Assembly (NCBI GenBank): GCA_030674185.1
Contig: CM060314.1
Location: forward strand, 27,813,391-27,843,390
DNA length: 30,000 nt
Direction of reading: 5' to 3'
Origin: Monoplex corrugatus
Taxonomy: Eukaryota; Mollusca; Gastropoda; Littorinimorpha; Ranellidae
Shown: positions 1 to 9,825 of the stretch, piece after piece
How the letters are laid out: each line of letters opens with the position of its first letter
Numbering within the stretch: position 1 is the stretch's first letter
The notes under the pieces: model-generated
The model's database searches: none
What the model saw: only the letters and a program-made list of their open reading frames with translations
What the model was told of the DNA's origin: nothing
Made by a program: the position numbers and the translations under genes

Positions 1-580
1 GTCGGTAGACCTGGGTAATTATTTCCCTTAAAACAATACGTTCCTATGACAATACTTCCGGATCAACGTAAACGGTAAAACGCTAGCAGCACGCTACGTT
101 GGCCTGAGAAGAAAAACAGTCTCTGTAGTAAACCCAGCAAAATTAACAGGCATCAGAATAACAGTTGTAAAAATTGTCCCAGACTTTGTGAACAGTAAAA
201 CTGCGAACAATGGCAAAGCAACAAAATAAAAGAATCATTTGTATAAAAGCTCATAGTGGGATTGAAAGTAGACCTAAGTTAACTTATGTTTGTGCTGTTC
301 GCACTCGCTCAATCAAACACAGATGGACAAACACAGTAATCTTGCGTACTGTTCTTGTGGACAACTTCTGGCCCTAGTACTAGTAGGACCAGCTGTCACC
401 GTTTTTCACGTTAAGCATACATACTTTTTGCAATGCTGGTACTTTGTTATTGCTATTACTGCTACGCTTCCTCCTACTACACCAACAAGAATAGGACTGT
501 TGGCTGGGAAATGTTTCCTGCAATCTCTCGCTCCACGCTTCCACTCCTTGTTGAATGGCTGATGTTGAAAGATGGGGCTA
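1..580. other. Unassigned, no recognisable feature
   Basis: I see no repeat array, convincing coding frame or RNA gene here. The short open frames have no recognisable domain and no splice-supported structure. Confidence 0.5.
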
Positions 581-1136
581 TTAGTAGCGCACGAGTGGTC
601 CGTTTTGTCATGTCAGTAGCACACGAGTGGTCCATTTTGTGAAGGTCAGTAGCACACGAGTGGTCCGTTTTGTCAATGTCAGTAGCACACGAGTGGTCCA
701 TTTTGTGCATGTCAGCACACGAGTGGTCCATTTTGTGCATGTCAGTAGCACACGGGTGGTCTGTTTTGTCAATGTCAGTAGCACACGAGTGGTCTGTTTT
801 ATGAATGTCAGTAGCACACGGGTGGTCTGTTTTGTCAATGTCAGTAGCACACGAGTGGTCTGTTTTGTGAATGTCAGTAGCACATGGGTGGTCTGTTTTG
901 TGAATGTCAGTAGCACACGGGTGGTCTGTTTTGTGAATGTCAGTAGCACACGGGTGGTCTGTTTTGTGAATGTCAGTAGCACATGGGTGGTTCGTTTTGT
1001 GACAGTCAGTAGTACATCAGTGGTCCGTTTTGTGACTTTCAGTAGTACATCAGTGGTCCGTTTTGTGACTGTCAGTAGCACATCAGTGGTACGTTTTGTG
1101 ACTGTCAGTAGTACATCAGTGGTCCGTTTTGTGAAC
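581..1136. repeat. 33-bp minisatellite, about 17 units
   Basis: Direct tandem repeats whose core reads GTCAGTAGCACACGAGTGGT followed by a CCGTTTTGTGAAT-like stretch. The unit is 33 bp, with one 30-bp unit near 711-740. The units fall into blocks: early ones carry CATTTTGTGCAT, middle ones TGTTTTGTGAAT, and the last five carry ACATCAGTGG. Because 33 is divisible by three, frames stay open on both strands, which explains the long repetitive open frames here without implying a protein. There are no unique spacers between units, so this is not a CRISPR array. Confidence 0.93.
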
Positions 1137-1140
1137 AGCA

Positions 1141-1660
1141 TGACAACATTGCAGTGGCAACCATCTCAGTTCTGAACCACGCGTACTGGGACGTTGGCCG
1201 AGTCGTTGAAAGCATCTGGCCCTAAGAAGTGAGATATCCTGAAAGTTCCCTGCTTTAGGATTGAATATGACGGGGACTGTTCTCTCCCCCTCCTCCCTCA
1301 ACCCTTATGAAACCTTCAGTGATGGTCTGGGTGCTAGTCGTTTGGATGACAACAGTTTTATGTTTAATTTTTAAAAGGGAGTCTCCCCGCTCATAGCAGA
1401 TTCCATACGCATTGGCACCTTTGATATCATGTGATGGATGAGAAACGAAATGATCATGTCGTAACCCGTAAATCTGCATGTGAGCCCTGCGCATTAGCAA
1501 GGTCTTCAGGTTAACTTTTATGACTGATTTTGATTTTTGTCGTTTCAATTCCCTCCAATTAATACGTAATATATATGAAATTATATGTGGTTATTTACGT
1601 TACAAACATACATATACACATTCATAAATTATATACATGCATACGTTATCTATACTAGGT
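1141..1660. other. Unassigned spacer between minisatellite and LINE end
   Basis: Unique-looking sequence that becomes AT-rich after 1560. I recognise no gene. The 5' boundary of the LINE fragment that follows could lie anywhere in the last hundred bases. Confidence 0.4.
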
Positions 1661-1663
1661 CCT

Positions 1664-1918
1664 ACCCTTTCTGCTTTTAAATCCAATTTAAAACTCCACC
1701 TCTTTTCCGAGCAATGAATTCTGCGACTATTTCTTTCCCTCTGTCTGTGCATTAAATGTTATAGGTGGTCTTTGTCGATTGTAAGCCTATGCTTGGTGCA
1801 TGAATGCGCTTTGACTTGAATTGCCAAGATTTGGCGCTGAATAAATACTGTCATCATTATCATCATCCTTATCATCATTATCATTATTATTATATTATTG
1901 TTATTATTATTATTGTTA

Positions 1919-1962
<44 letters not shown>

Positions 1963-2018
1963 TATCATTATCATTATTATCATTACTATTAGTATTATTA
2001 TCATCATTATTATTACGT
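1664..2018 (+). mobile_element. 3' end of a CR1/L2-like non-LTR retrotransposon
   Basis: Positions 1664-1717 read TLSAFKSNLKLHLFSEQ and then a TGA stop. This matches the usual C-terminal ending of CR1/L2-type reverse transcriptase ORFs (an F-K-S-x-L-K-x-H-L-F motif). A 3' UTR of about 130 bp follows and ends GCGCTGAATAAATACTGTCATC, running straight into an ATC/ATT-rich tail (1849-2018). The second LINE fragment at 5930-6592 ends the same way. Everything upstream of the last 17 codons is missing or unrecognisable, so this is a severely 5'-truncated copy. Clade assignment between CR1, L2 and relatives is inferred from the short C-terminus. Confidence 0.7.
1849..2018. repeat. (ATT)n/(ATC)n microsatellite tail
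   Basis: Trinucleotide array of ATT with ATC, GTT and interruptions. It begins exactly where the LINE 3' UTR ends, so it probably grew from the retrotransposon tail. Confidence 0.92.
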
Positions 2019-2062
2019 TTTACTTAGCTGAGAGATTAAATGCTTCAACCGCCAGGGCGTGT

Positions 2063-2141
2063 CCCCTGTTGGAGCCCAGAGCTGACTTTGGCAACTTGAG
2101 ATTTTCAGTCTAACCCAGTCTCCCAACTGAGCCATTCCAGT
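2063..2141 (-). repeat. tRNA-Phe-like SINE head or tRNA relic
   Basis: On the minus strand, 2134-2123 reads TGGCTCAGTTGG, a perfect pol III A-box. It is followed by GTTAGACTGAAAATCTCAAG, close to the anticodon arm of eukaryotic tRNA-Phe (anticodon GAA). The T-arm/B-box side is degenerate, so it is not a functional tRNA. It may be the head of a decayed SINE. Confidence 0.45.
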
Positions 2142-2206
2142 GGACTGAATTTTGTGTGGCTAACATGGGGGTGGGGTGGGATGTCAAGACCATCACTCCA
2201 CGTTAT

Positions 2207-2299
2207 CAGCATGATGCTCCAACGAACTGCTTTTATGGGCCATCACAAAATGAGAAGATATAGCCTACTGCCACACTAAAAGAACCCATGATCATCAAA
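2207..2299 (+). repeat. Inverted repeat A, left arm
   Basis: Begins CAGCATGATGCTCC and ends CCCATGATCATC. It pairs as a reverse complement with 2519-2606, at well over 80% identity by eye. The two arms are separated by about 220 bp that contain a different repeat (B). Confidence 0.8.
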
Positions 2300-2337
2300 T
2301 TTTTGTCTCAGGCAATATTCTTTATAAAGACTATGCT

Positions 2338-2507
2338 TTGATAAAATCCAAAACAAGAGTGACTGCCCGCGTTCAAGCGAACAGGAACCAGAAAAAAAAA
2401 CACTCAAAAAGAATCAGAATGCGTATTGAAAACAACCAGACAAAACAGGTGCAAATTTTCGGCCAACTGGCTTTTGTCAAGCGTAAGATCACAAACAAAC
2501 AAACACC
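2338..2507 (+). repeat. Interspersed repeat B, copy 1, with (ACAA)n tail
   Basis: Contains GAATCAGAATGCGTATTG, then CAAATTTTCGGCCAACTGGC, then CAAGCGTAAGATC, and ends in an ACAAACAAACAAAC tail. The same order is found reversed at 2607-2715 and at 16424-16560. The A-rich tetranucleotide tail suggests the 3' end of a SINE or LINE, but no coding sequence identifies the parent. Confidence 0.7.
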
Positions 2508-2518
2508 ATCAAACAGTT

Positions 2519-2606
2519 TTGATGATGATCATGGGTTCTTTTAGTGGTAGTATATCTTCTGATTTTGTGATGGCCCATTAATGCAGTTCATTAGAGCATC
2601 ATGCTG
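2519..2606 (-). repeat. Inverted repeat A, right arm
   Basis: Reverse complement of 2207-2299; shared stretches include GGGCCATCACAAAAT and CTAAAAGAACCCATGATCATC-type sequence. Lies directly between two oppositely oriented copies of repeat B. Confidence 0.8.
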
Positions 2607-2715
2607 TTTATTTGTTTGTTTGTTTGTGATCTTACGCTTGAAAAAGGCCAGTTGGCGCCTGTCCGGTCTGGTTGTATTCAGTACGCGTTCTGATTCTTTT
2701 TTCATGCTTTGATGA
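2607..2715 (-). repeat. Interspersed repeat B, copy 2
   Basis: Opposite orientation to copy 1: TTTGTTTGTTTGTGATCTTA, then AAGGCCAGTTGGC, then GTACGCGTTCTGATTC. It lacks about 12 bases (the CGAAAATTT segment) present in the other two copies. Confidence 0.75.
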
Positions 2716-3143
2716 GTAAAAAAGAAATACACTCATCTCTAATGTAACGTTGCTGACCGTTGTTGGTCATGTCCAAGTAAAACTGCACTTCTGTTCCTTG
2801 GACGTGTTGTTACAGTTTGTACAGAAACAGGTCTGCACTAAGTAAGCCAAAGTATCAAAACAGTATGCATGCGTGAGACATTTCTCGATGGATATAAACC
2901 ACACGTATGTCTCTCTCCACTCCCTCTCATTCATTTTGTTTTCAGTCAGGGCTTAACATGAACACGAATATATCCAGAAACGATGACGGAAATACTGTAA
3001 AAATGAGAAAGGCAGTCCCAGAATTGTCTTTATTTTTACCGTAGACATAATTTATTTCACACAGTCTCTGTACAGAAAACACTGTAACGAAAAGAGTAAG
3101 TGCAAAAAAGAGGAAAAGGCAGAAAACGTGAATGAATGAAAGA
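2716..3143. other. Unassigned
   Basis: Unique-looking sequence. No domain-bearing frame, tRNA or obvious repeat recognised. Confidence 0.4.
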
Positions 3144-3185
3144 AACAACAACAGCAACAACAACAACAACAACAACAACAACAAC
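3144..3185. repeat. (CAA)n microsatellite
   Basis: About 14 CAA units with one CAG interruption. Confidence 0.95.
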
Positions 3186-4520
3186 GAAACACACTTCCTC
3201 ACTATTTTAAGTAGTTTTGGTTGTGTTGGCGTAATTGTGACCTTGTAACCACACAATCTTAAACCATGGAAAATTTCTGTCAGGAACATTGTTCAATGTC
3301 TAATCACTGTGAAAAAACATTGATGCAACACAAGCTTTTCCATTTTCCTCAAATAATCAGTGATTGTGAAATAATGATCGAGCCATGCAAGCTCATCACA
3401 CACTCGTTATTGCGCATTTTTATCAGTTACTTCGAAAAAGAGTTATGCACGCTTTAGGTATATGCATTTTAAATCTGTTTTGGATGACAAGAAGCGTCAG
3501 ATTTAATGGACTGTCAAATAAATCTATATGAATTGTGTTTTGTTGATGAGACTGGTCTTGACTATTTAAAACCCAAGTTCATCCAAATAAAATGTCCAAA
3601 ATGGATCAATTGTCCAGTTGGTTTAGAATTTAAGATATAAAAGATTCTGTCTTCACCTTTTGAAATGGCGTAAATTCTGTAGATGATATTGAAAGATTTG
3701 ACAATGAAATAAAGCAGAAAGTAATTTCCAATAGCTCGTTTTCACCATGGTTAAGAACATATTCAAAGCCATAAGATAAAACCACAGTGACAACAACACT
3801 GGCAGATTCTTATGTAAGAACAGTGACAAACTAATATCATCTGTCCCAATAAAGTTTGCATAAACAATGAGATTTTTATGTATTTGTTTATACATCTGCT
3901 ACAATGATGCATTGTTAAGACCATGCAGTTCAGTACAAAATATTCAACAGATATTTTACATTCTAATCTTGAAATAAAAAACAAACATGAACACATATGA
4001 CCTTTGAATAGAAAGAGACATGTTAACAAAGTCTCAGACTGAAAAATATTAAGAAGTAATTTAAAAATTGCAAATTGAAAAATGTTCCACATTTTCCTCG
4101 CATGCGTCAAGCAAACTTATGTTATCATTGACAATTATACTATCATGTTAACCTGATGTTAACACGATAAATAGGTTGATGATAACATTAGTGTAATTTA
4201 TGAGTTGATGTATGCTTCACTTTGATAACTTTAAGCGTGAGTTGTGACATAATCCAATATAAACCAACAGCCTTTAAGTTAAAAATATCAACTGACAAAA
4301 CGACTATGACAGAGACCAATATTTCTAAAGAAATTAAATTCCACTCACTCCATGTCACCTGTACAGATTCTTTCAGTATCCTATTCCCCGCTTTGTGTTT
4401 TCACCTTAGGCCTCCAAAAGTCAGTAACGTTGCCACACACACGACTGGTCTCACTATAAAGAGAACCGAGCTAGTACGTACAGCACTCGAAAAGACCGCA
4501 GAAATATCTATCTAAATTAT
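3186..4520. other. Unassigned AT-rich stretch
   Basis: About 1.3 kb of AT-rich sequence with only short, unconvincing open frames on both strands. The one structure I see is a 10-bp perfect inverted repeat, ATGTTATCAT at 4119-4128 and its complement at 4179-4188. Confidence 0.4.
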
Positions 4521-4940
4521 CAGGACCCCTCCGGACATGGGAAGACAGTACAGCACAATTTGATAATATTAGGAAAGGAAGAAGAGGATGCACAGACAGA
4601 GCGAGCAGTGCAACAAGACAGAATCTAAGCTAATTCCTTATCATCTCCATTCTCCACAACCCTACACTGCAAGATAACCCCCTTTTTCTCCACCAGCACT
4701 GTATCCTTTCTCTCATCCCTCCCCTTCACTGGAAATGGATGGCATAGGCAAGAAAGACAGAAACCGGATGTTGGGCGGGGAAAAGAAGCATTGCAGTGAT
4801 GTGGCTGATGTGTAAAACGCAACAAGAATAAATGAGACTTGAACACAGGACTTACAGAGGTGGGTGTACATGGTAGACACATATCTGAGGGAAACAAAGA
4901 GACAGAGAAAGTGTTGACCTTCATGAAAAGGCAATGTCAG
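4521..4940 (+). repeat. Long-period repeat, copy 1
   Basis: Shares an ordered series of landmarks with the other copies. These are GGAcCCCTCcGG; a TTGATAATaTTAGG motif; GGATGC...CA...AGCAGTGC; a C-rich block with ATCTCCAT; CACTGTATCC; GGAAatGGATGGCA; a GGATGTTGGGcGgGGAAaAGAAG motif; and a terminal TCATGAAAAGGCAATGT. No open frame is conserved between copies, so the repeat looks non-coding. Confidence 0.65.
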
Positions 4941-5340
4941 TTAAGTTAAAAGATACTGTAATTTGATAAGTTACGATTTCTATTCAAGCTGTATACATAA
5001 TCAGAATTTAAAAAGGACTCCTGAAATATCAGGTATCGAATCTTTAATTTTCCTTAGTAAATATCTTAAAAAGCTCACACCAGAAATGTACTTAAAATAT
5101 TGAGTCATACTTGACTTAGTCGTGATTATCTTGGCGATAAATTCAATTACAATGACCAAAAAAGTAAAATCATGTACTTGAGATATGCATATGCAAACAC
5201 GTCATTAAATACACTTTTGACACCAAGTACGTAACTAACTGGAAAACCCTGCCACCAGTTTATTCATAAACTGTATATGAATTACCAGACTTGTACGTGT
5301 GAATTTGCGAAGAATTAAACAAAATATCTCTCTATATCAT
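4941..5340. other. Spacer between long-period repeat copies
   Basis: AT-rich. It occupies the inter-copy position, but I cannot align it confidently with the better spacers near 8090-8320 and 12480-12820. Confidence 0.4.
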
Positions 5341-5825
5341 GCTGACCCTCTGGACACATGAAGACAGTACAGCACAGCTTGATAACATTAAGGAATGAAG
5401 GACAGGATGCAGGACATAACAAACAGCGTCAGGAGGCAGAACACCAGCCATTTCTCCATACCCACACAATCTGCACTCTACCATACTCCCTAATTCCATC
5501 AGCACTGTGTTCCCCATTTCGTCCTCCTCCCCCTCTCCCGAGAGTGGAAGTTAATGGCACCAGCAAAGAAAGATGGAAACTGAATGAGAAAGAAAGGGAG
5601 TGCAAGGTAGAAATACAGATGGTGAGGGAAGCAAGAATATAGTGACACACTGTGCTATGCCAGGACAGACAGACATAGACAGAGATTTGGATGGTGTAGA
5701 AGGCGTCGATGAAATAAATGAAATCGAATGAAATAGAATTGTACTGCTCAAAGCCAAGTCAACAACAAACACCATATCATGGCTAATATCGTATGAAAAA
5801 CAACTCCAGGTGTAAACTCAAAGGC
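5341..5825 (+). repeat. Long-period repeat, copy 2
   Basis: Same landmark order: GACCCTCTGGACACATGAAG, CTTGATAACATTAAGGAA, GGATGCAGGACATAACAAAC, ATCAGCACTGTGTTCC, GAGTGGAAGTTAATGGCACC, AAAGATGGAAACTGAATGAG, GGGAGTGCAAGG and GATGAAATAAATGAAAT. Its 3' part is interrupted or diverged after about 5780. Confidence 0.65.
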
Positions 5826-5963
5826 AACGATTAAAACCCAGGCACGTGATCGGCCTTTGTAATCTAAACTACATTTATAAATCTTTTCTGCATGTGTAAT
5901 CATATAAGATGAGTTGTAACAAAATGAGGAATAGGCTTGAAAAGGTGGATGCCAGTAGTAGAC

Positions 5964-6295
5964 AAAATATCTCCTCTCCTGGCACAACTTCACTGGCTCC
6001 CTGTATCAAAGCGCATACAGTACTAGACACCATGTGCTACAAAAGCCTCAATAACGCAGCCCCCGATTACCTGTCAAGCCTACTTGAGATCTATGTTCCC
6101 TCATGTACCCTCCGCTCTGCCTCCGATCCTCTGACTTTTCGCTTTCCACGCACTGAGCTCAATACCTATGGTCCACGAGCCTTCTCTGTTTCTGGTCCAC
6201 TCTCCTGGAACAAACTTCCTCTCTCAGTCCGTCAGCAACCTACTTTTGTCTCCTTCAAGTCCGCTCTCAAAACTCACATTTTCTCCTCTGCATAA
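5964..6295 (+). pseudogene. Reverse transcriptase C-terminus, CR1/L2-type, frameshifted
   Basis: Frame beginning at 5967 reads ISPLLAQLHWLPVSKRIQY (to 6023), the conserved LHWLPV segment just after the RT domain. The reading then moves to another frame near 6023 and continues LDTMCYKSLNNAAPDYLSSL, TLRSA, FPRTELNTYGPRAFSVSGP, WNKLPLSVR and FKSALKTHIFSSA, with a stop at 6293-6295. That order (LHWLPV, APxYLSxL, PRTxLxTYGxRAFSVxxP, WNxLP, FKSxLKTHLF) is typical of CR1/L2/Jockey-like ORF2 C-termini. A small deletion of about 4 bp explains the frame change. The endonuclease and the RT catalytic motifs are absent. This is a dead fragment, not a host gene. Confidence 0.75.
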
Positions 6296-6425
6296 AGTCC
6301 TGACCTCACTCAACCCCCTCTGCAGCCTGTCTCCACTCGGAGGGGAATCACATTGTAATATGTAATTGTATATAATATGTTCTATAATTTTCCATCGCTT
6401 TTATTCTTTCTCCCATTTATAGCCA

Positions 6426-6426
<1 letters not shown>

Positions 6427-6501
<75 letters not shown>
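6427..6501. repeat. (GT)n microsatellite
   Basis: Nearly perfect GT dinucleotide array inside the LINE 3' UTR, with one GC interruption. Confidence 0.95.
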
Positions 6502-6502
<1 letters not shown>

Positions 6503-6592
6503 TTGCGTGCATGTGTGTCTGTTTCAGCGCTTAAATTTGATTTTATCAAAATTTTGCGCTATATAAGTATTGTAATTATTATTATTATTATA

Positions 6593-7130
6593 AAATCACC
6601 AGGGAAGAGGAGAATCTGGAAAGATGTTGACATTAGAAAAGGAGCAGAATAGTAAAATGTGAATAGTTGCATTTAAAACTTATGATATGATTCCTTTTGA
6701 AGCGGAGTATGTGACTAGATTTAGGTAAAAATTCATCAACAAATAGGTATTCATCAACAACTCCTGCTAAGCCAACCTTAATTTAAACATGAAAATAAAA
6801 ATTGTGTTACCCTTTAAAACATTCAATTTCTTAAGATATTCATGACTGTCTTTGATACAGAGCCGAATCTAACTCTGTCTTGCAGGCAGCTGATGAATTT
6901 ATACTTGAAGCGTTTGTTTCACCCTATAAAACACGGAAACCTGATAAGTTAGGCATGCGTTTAACACTCACGAATTTGTAAGTATTCATTGAATAGAAAC
7001 GTGGATTGCAGAGATGAAAACTAATTCACGATCAGAAGGAAAAATTGCTAACCTCTGATTCATTAGCAAGCACGTTCGAATGACTTGGCAGACAAAAAGA
7101 CTGAAAAGAAAATGATGGGCAATTTGATTA
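6593..7130. other. Unassigned AT-rich spacer
   Basis: No gene recognised. AATCACCAGGGAAGAGGAG and CTGGAAAGATGTTGACAT near 6594-6632 resemble the 3' part of the long-period repeat. The LINE may therefore have split copy 2, with this being its continuation. Confidence 0.4.
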
Positions 7131-7525
7131 TATGGACCATCGGGGCAAAGGAACAAGCTATTACATTACAACTTGGTAATGTTTAGAAACGAAGGACAGG
7201 ATGCAAGGACACAGCAGGCAATGCCACAAGATAAAACACATGCCATTTCCTCACCATCCCTATATCTACATCCTCCCACTCGACCATTCTCCCTACATTC
7301 CATCAGCATTCTATCCCTCCTTTCTTGAAAGAGCAAGGTGATGGCATTGGCCAGAAAATACGGACATTGATGTTGGGTGAAGAAGAGAAGAATAGCGCGA
7401 GGTAATATGTGGATGGTGTGGAAGGTACTGAGAGAATAGAGCAAGGTGGTGGTCAAAAACCAAGAAAACTGAAAAATGAGGAAAACGTTCTCATCACACA
7501 TATGTGTGATTCTAAACTAAAACCA
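7131..7525 (+). repeat. Long-period repeat, copy 3
   Basis: Landmarks: TATGGACCATCGGGGCAAAG, ACTTGGTAATGTTTAGAAAC, GGACAGGATGCAAGGACACA, GCAATGCCACAAGATAAAAC, CATTTCCTCACCATCCC, CATCAGCATTCTATCCCTCC, CTTGAAAGAGCAAGGTGATG, GACATTGATGTTGGGTGAAG and GTGTGATTCTAAACTAAAAC. One of the clearest copies. Confidence 0.75.
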
Positions 7526-7640
7526 TTTTTTCATTTCTTTCTTTCTTTCTTTTTTTCTTTCTTTCTTTCTTCCTTCCTTTCTTCCTTCCCTTCTTTCTTT
7601 CCTTTTTTTTTTATCTTCCTTTCTTTTCGTTTTTTGATTG
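7526..7640. repeat. Polypyrimidine (TTTC/TTCC)n tract
   Basis: Tetranucleotide-like T/C array in the spacer position between repeat copies 3 and 4. Confidence 0.9.
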
Positions 7641-8085
7641 ACTGATATGAAATTCGCGAAGACAGATACCAACATATCTACAAAAAGGAAATATCTAACT
7701 TCATTATAGGAACCCTTGTGGGTAAAGATAAAATATGCACAACGTCTTGATAATGTCAGTAAACGGAAGCGAGGATGCATGGACACAACAGGCAGTGCTA
7801 TGAGACAGAACACAATCCATTTCCTCATCATCTTCATCCCGAAAGCCTCACACAACAGTCCACAGGCTCTCTGTCTCTCCTCTCACTTCTCTTCTTTGAG
7901 AGAGAGAGAGTTGGTAACACAAGTCAGGAACTGGGTGAGACGGAAGTAGAGTGTAAGGCACTGATGATGGGGGAGGGGGGGGGGATTGTAAATCACTGAG
8001 GCAGTAGATGAAATACTGAAGACGAATGTTGGCATCCTGAAAAGTTGACATGTGTGTGAATCGAAATCAAAGGCGGCATTTTAAG
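7641..8085 (+). repeat. Long-period repeat, copy 4 with short spacer
   Basis: The spacer remnant GACAGATACCAACATATCTA is followed by GGAACCCTTGTGGGTAAAGA, GTCTTGATAATGTCAG, GAGGATGCATGGACACAACA, GGCAGTGCTATGAGACAG, CATTTCCTCATCATC, GAACTGGGTGAGACGGAAGT, GAGTGTAAGGCACTGATG and GTGTGTGAATCGAAATCAAA. The middle C-rich block is shortened compared with copies 3 and 8. Confidence 0.7.
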
Positions 8086-8800
8086 TGGCTGAATAAAATT
8101 TGTTCAGACTGAGATCAACACACCTACAAACAGAAAAAAGTACAAAAAATGCCTTAATCCATTCTCGTTTTCCCCCACTTCATTTTTACTCAGTATTCTG
8201 TTTTCCCTTTTTCTCATTTTCTCATTAAATATTAGTCATATACCTGGTTAGTCTTTTTATGCAGCAGATCACGATCATGTGTATGGGAAATGCAAAGACA
8301 TTGCAGAAATAATTAATTTAGTTATGGGGACATCTCTGAGCGAAGACAAAACGGTACATTCCATCAAGTTTATGACAGGGAACGAAAACAAAGGATGTAG
8401 GGACACAACAAGCAATGTCACGAGTCAGAACACATGAATTTCCCTTATCATATCCATCCCAACACCTTCACACTCCACTTCCCTCCATAGTTTATCAGTA
8501 CTCTATACCGACTATCATTGCCCTTGCTCCAAAGTGAAAGTTGACTATACAGCCCAGGAAAGATGGAAACTGGATATTATGTGAGGGAGGGAAGAGGAGT
8601 GCTGGGCAGTGATGGCAGAGATGTGGGAAGCACTGATGAAATAAATGAACACAATGAATACAGGGCTTGGAAAAGACAGGACTTGAAAAAGACAGGGCTC
8701 GAAAAATAGATCTGGATAGTACACAAACCACAGGAAAGAAAAAAGATTGGGAAAATGTTGCATCATGAAAAGATTCCATGTGTGTAGATCTAAATTAAAA
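8086..8800 (+). repeat. Long-period repeat, copy 5 with full spacer
   Basis: Spacer landmarks AAAATTTGTTCAGACTGAGA and TTTATGCAGCAGATCACGAT precede TATGGGGACATCTCTGAGCG, TCAAGTTTATGACAGGGAAC, GGATGTAGGGACACAACAAG, GCAATGTCACGAGTCAG, AAAGTGAAAGTTGACTATAC, GGAAAGATGGAAACTGGATA, GAGGAGTGCTGGGCAGTGAT and GCATCATGAAAAGATT. Spacer plus core is about 700 bp. Confidence 0.75.
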
Positions 8801-9240
8801 ATAGATTTTTTTCCATTTCCCTTTTTTTAATTAATGGACATGAAACGAGTACAGACAGATACCAACGTGTATACGAAGACAATTAAGTGAAAATATTACC
8901 ATACTTCATTCTATTATTTTTCTTGTTACATTTTCTTTCATTACTATTTTCCTTTCTTGTCATTTTTCCTTTGGATCACACATTTCCAGTCTTCCTGTCT
9001 TATTATACAGCAGGCCAAGATGATTCGTCTGGCAAATGGAAACTCTAATGAGAAATTGTATCTTTACAATGGGAACTCCTCTAGGGGAAGATAAATTGTG
9101 CATTCAACTTGATCATGTTAGGGAACGAAGGAGAGATAAATGGACACAGCAAAACAGTGCCACAGATCTTAGGAAGACTAAGTCCATGCCTCTACCTCTT
9201 GTCATTAAAGATAAACAAATTGAGACTGACTGTCAGTAAG
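8801..9240 (+). repeat. Long-period repeat, copy 6, truncated 3'
   Basis: Spacer ACAGACAGATACCAACGTGT and ACAGCAGGCCAAGATGATTC, then TGGGAACTCCTCTAGGGGAA, CTTGATCATGTTAGGGAACG and GTGCCACAGATCTTAGG. Similarity fades after about 9200, shortly before the TCTA array. Confidence 0.65.
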
Positions 9241-9363
9241 TTTTAAGTTTCTGGGACTGATCATATATGATGATTTGAGATAGAAGAAATGGGAGAAAGA
9301 TACAGAAAAAATGGTGAAGAAGTTTGGTGTGAAGAAAGATACTATAATCCAATTTCATAGGGC

Positions 9364-9752
9364 TGTCTGTCTATCTATCTGTGTATCTATCTGTCTGTTT
9401 ATCTATGTGTCTATCTGTCTCTCCATCTATCTATCTATCCGTCCATCTAGCAAACTAGCTAGCTATATGTCTATCTATCTATATATCTATCAGAGTAGCT
9501 ATCTATCAATCAGACTATCTCTCTATCTATCTATCTCTCTATCTATCTATCTGTCTATCTGTCTATCTATCTATCTATCTGCCTGTCTGTCTGTTTATCT
9601 ATCTATCTATCTATCTATGCGTCTATCTGTCTATCCATCTATCTATCTATCCATCCATCTAGCTAGCTAGCTAGCTAGCTATATGTCTATCTATCTATCT
9701 TTCTATCTATCTATCTATCTATCTATCTATCCATCTGTCTATTTATCTATCT

Positions 9753-9760
<8 letters not shown>
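9364..9760. repeat. (TCTA)n tetranucleotide array
   Basis: About 400 bp of TCTA/TCTG/TCCA units with two AGCTAGCT-type patches near 9455 and 9660. Open frames rich in LSIYLSI come from this repeat. Confidence 0.95.
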
Positions 9761-9817
<57 letters not shown>

Positions 9818-9818
9818 C
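9761..9818. repeat. (AT)n microsatellite
   Basis: Alternating AT run that adjoins the TCTA array and flanks the MITE insertion site. Confidence 0.95.
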
Positions 9819-9825
9819 ACATATC

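Larger units (their letters stand above)
5930..6592 (+). mobile_element. 5'-truncated CR1/L2-like LINE fragment
   Basis: Holds the C-terminal ~120 codons of a non-LTR reverse transcriptase ORF (see the pseudogene entry), a 3' UTR containing a (GT)n array, and the terminal motif GCGCTATATAAGTATTGTAA at 6558-6577 followed by a short ATT tail. It seems to have inserted within the long-period repeat array, since repeat copies lie on both sides. The 5' edge is approximate and I see no clear target-site duplication. Confidence 0.75.

Noticed and set aside
581..1136. Possible CRISPR array
   Set aside because: The repeats are contiguous with no spacers, and everything else in the window is eukaryotic.
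627..1175. Long repetitive open frames on both strands (VSSTRVVCFVN-like repeats)
   Set aside because: The 33-bp tandem unit is a multiple of three, so open frames arise automatically on both strands; no start context, domain or unique sequence.
3266..3457. 63-codon plus-strand frame
   Set aside because: Short, no domain and no supporting context in AT-rich DNA.
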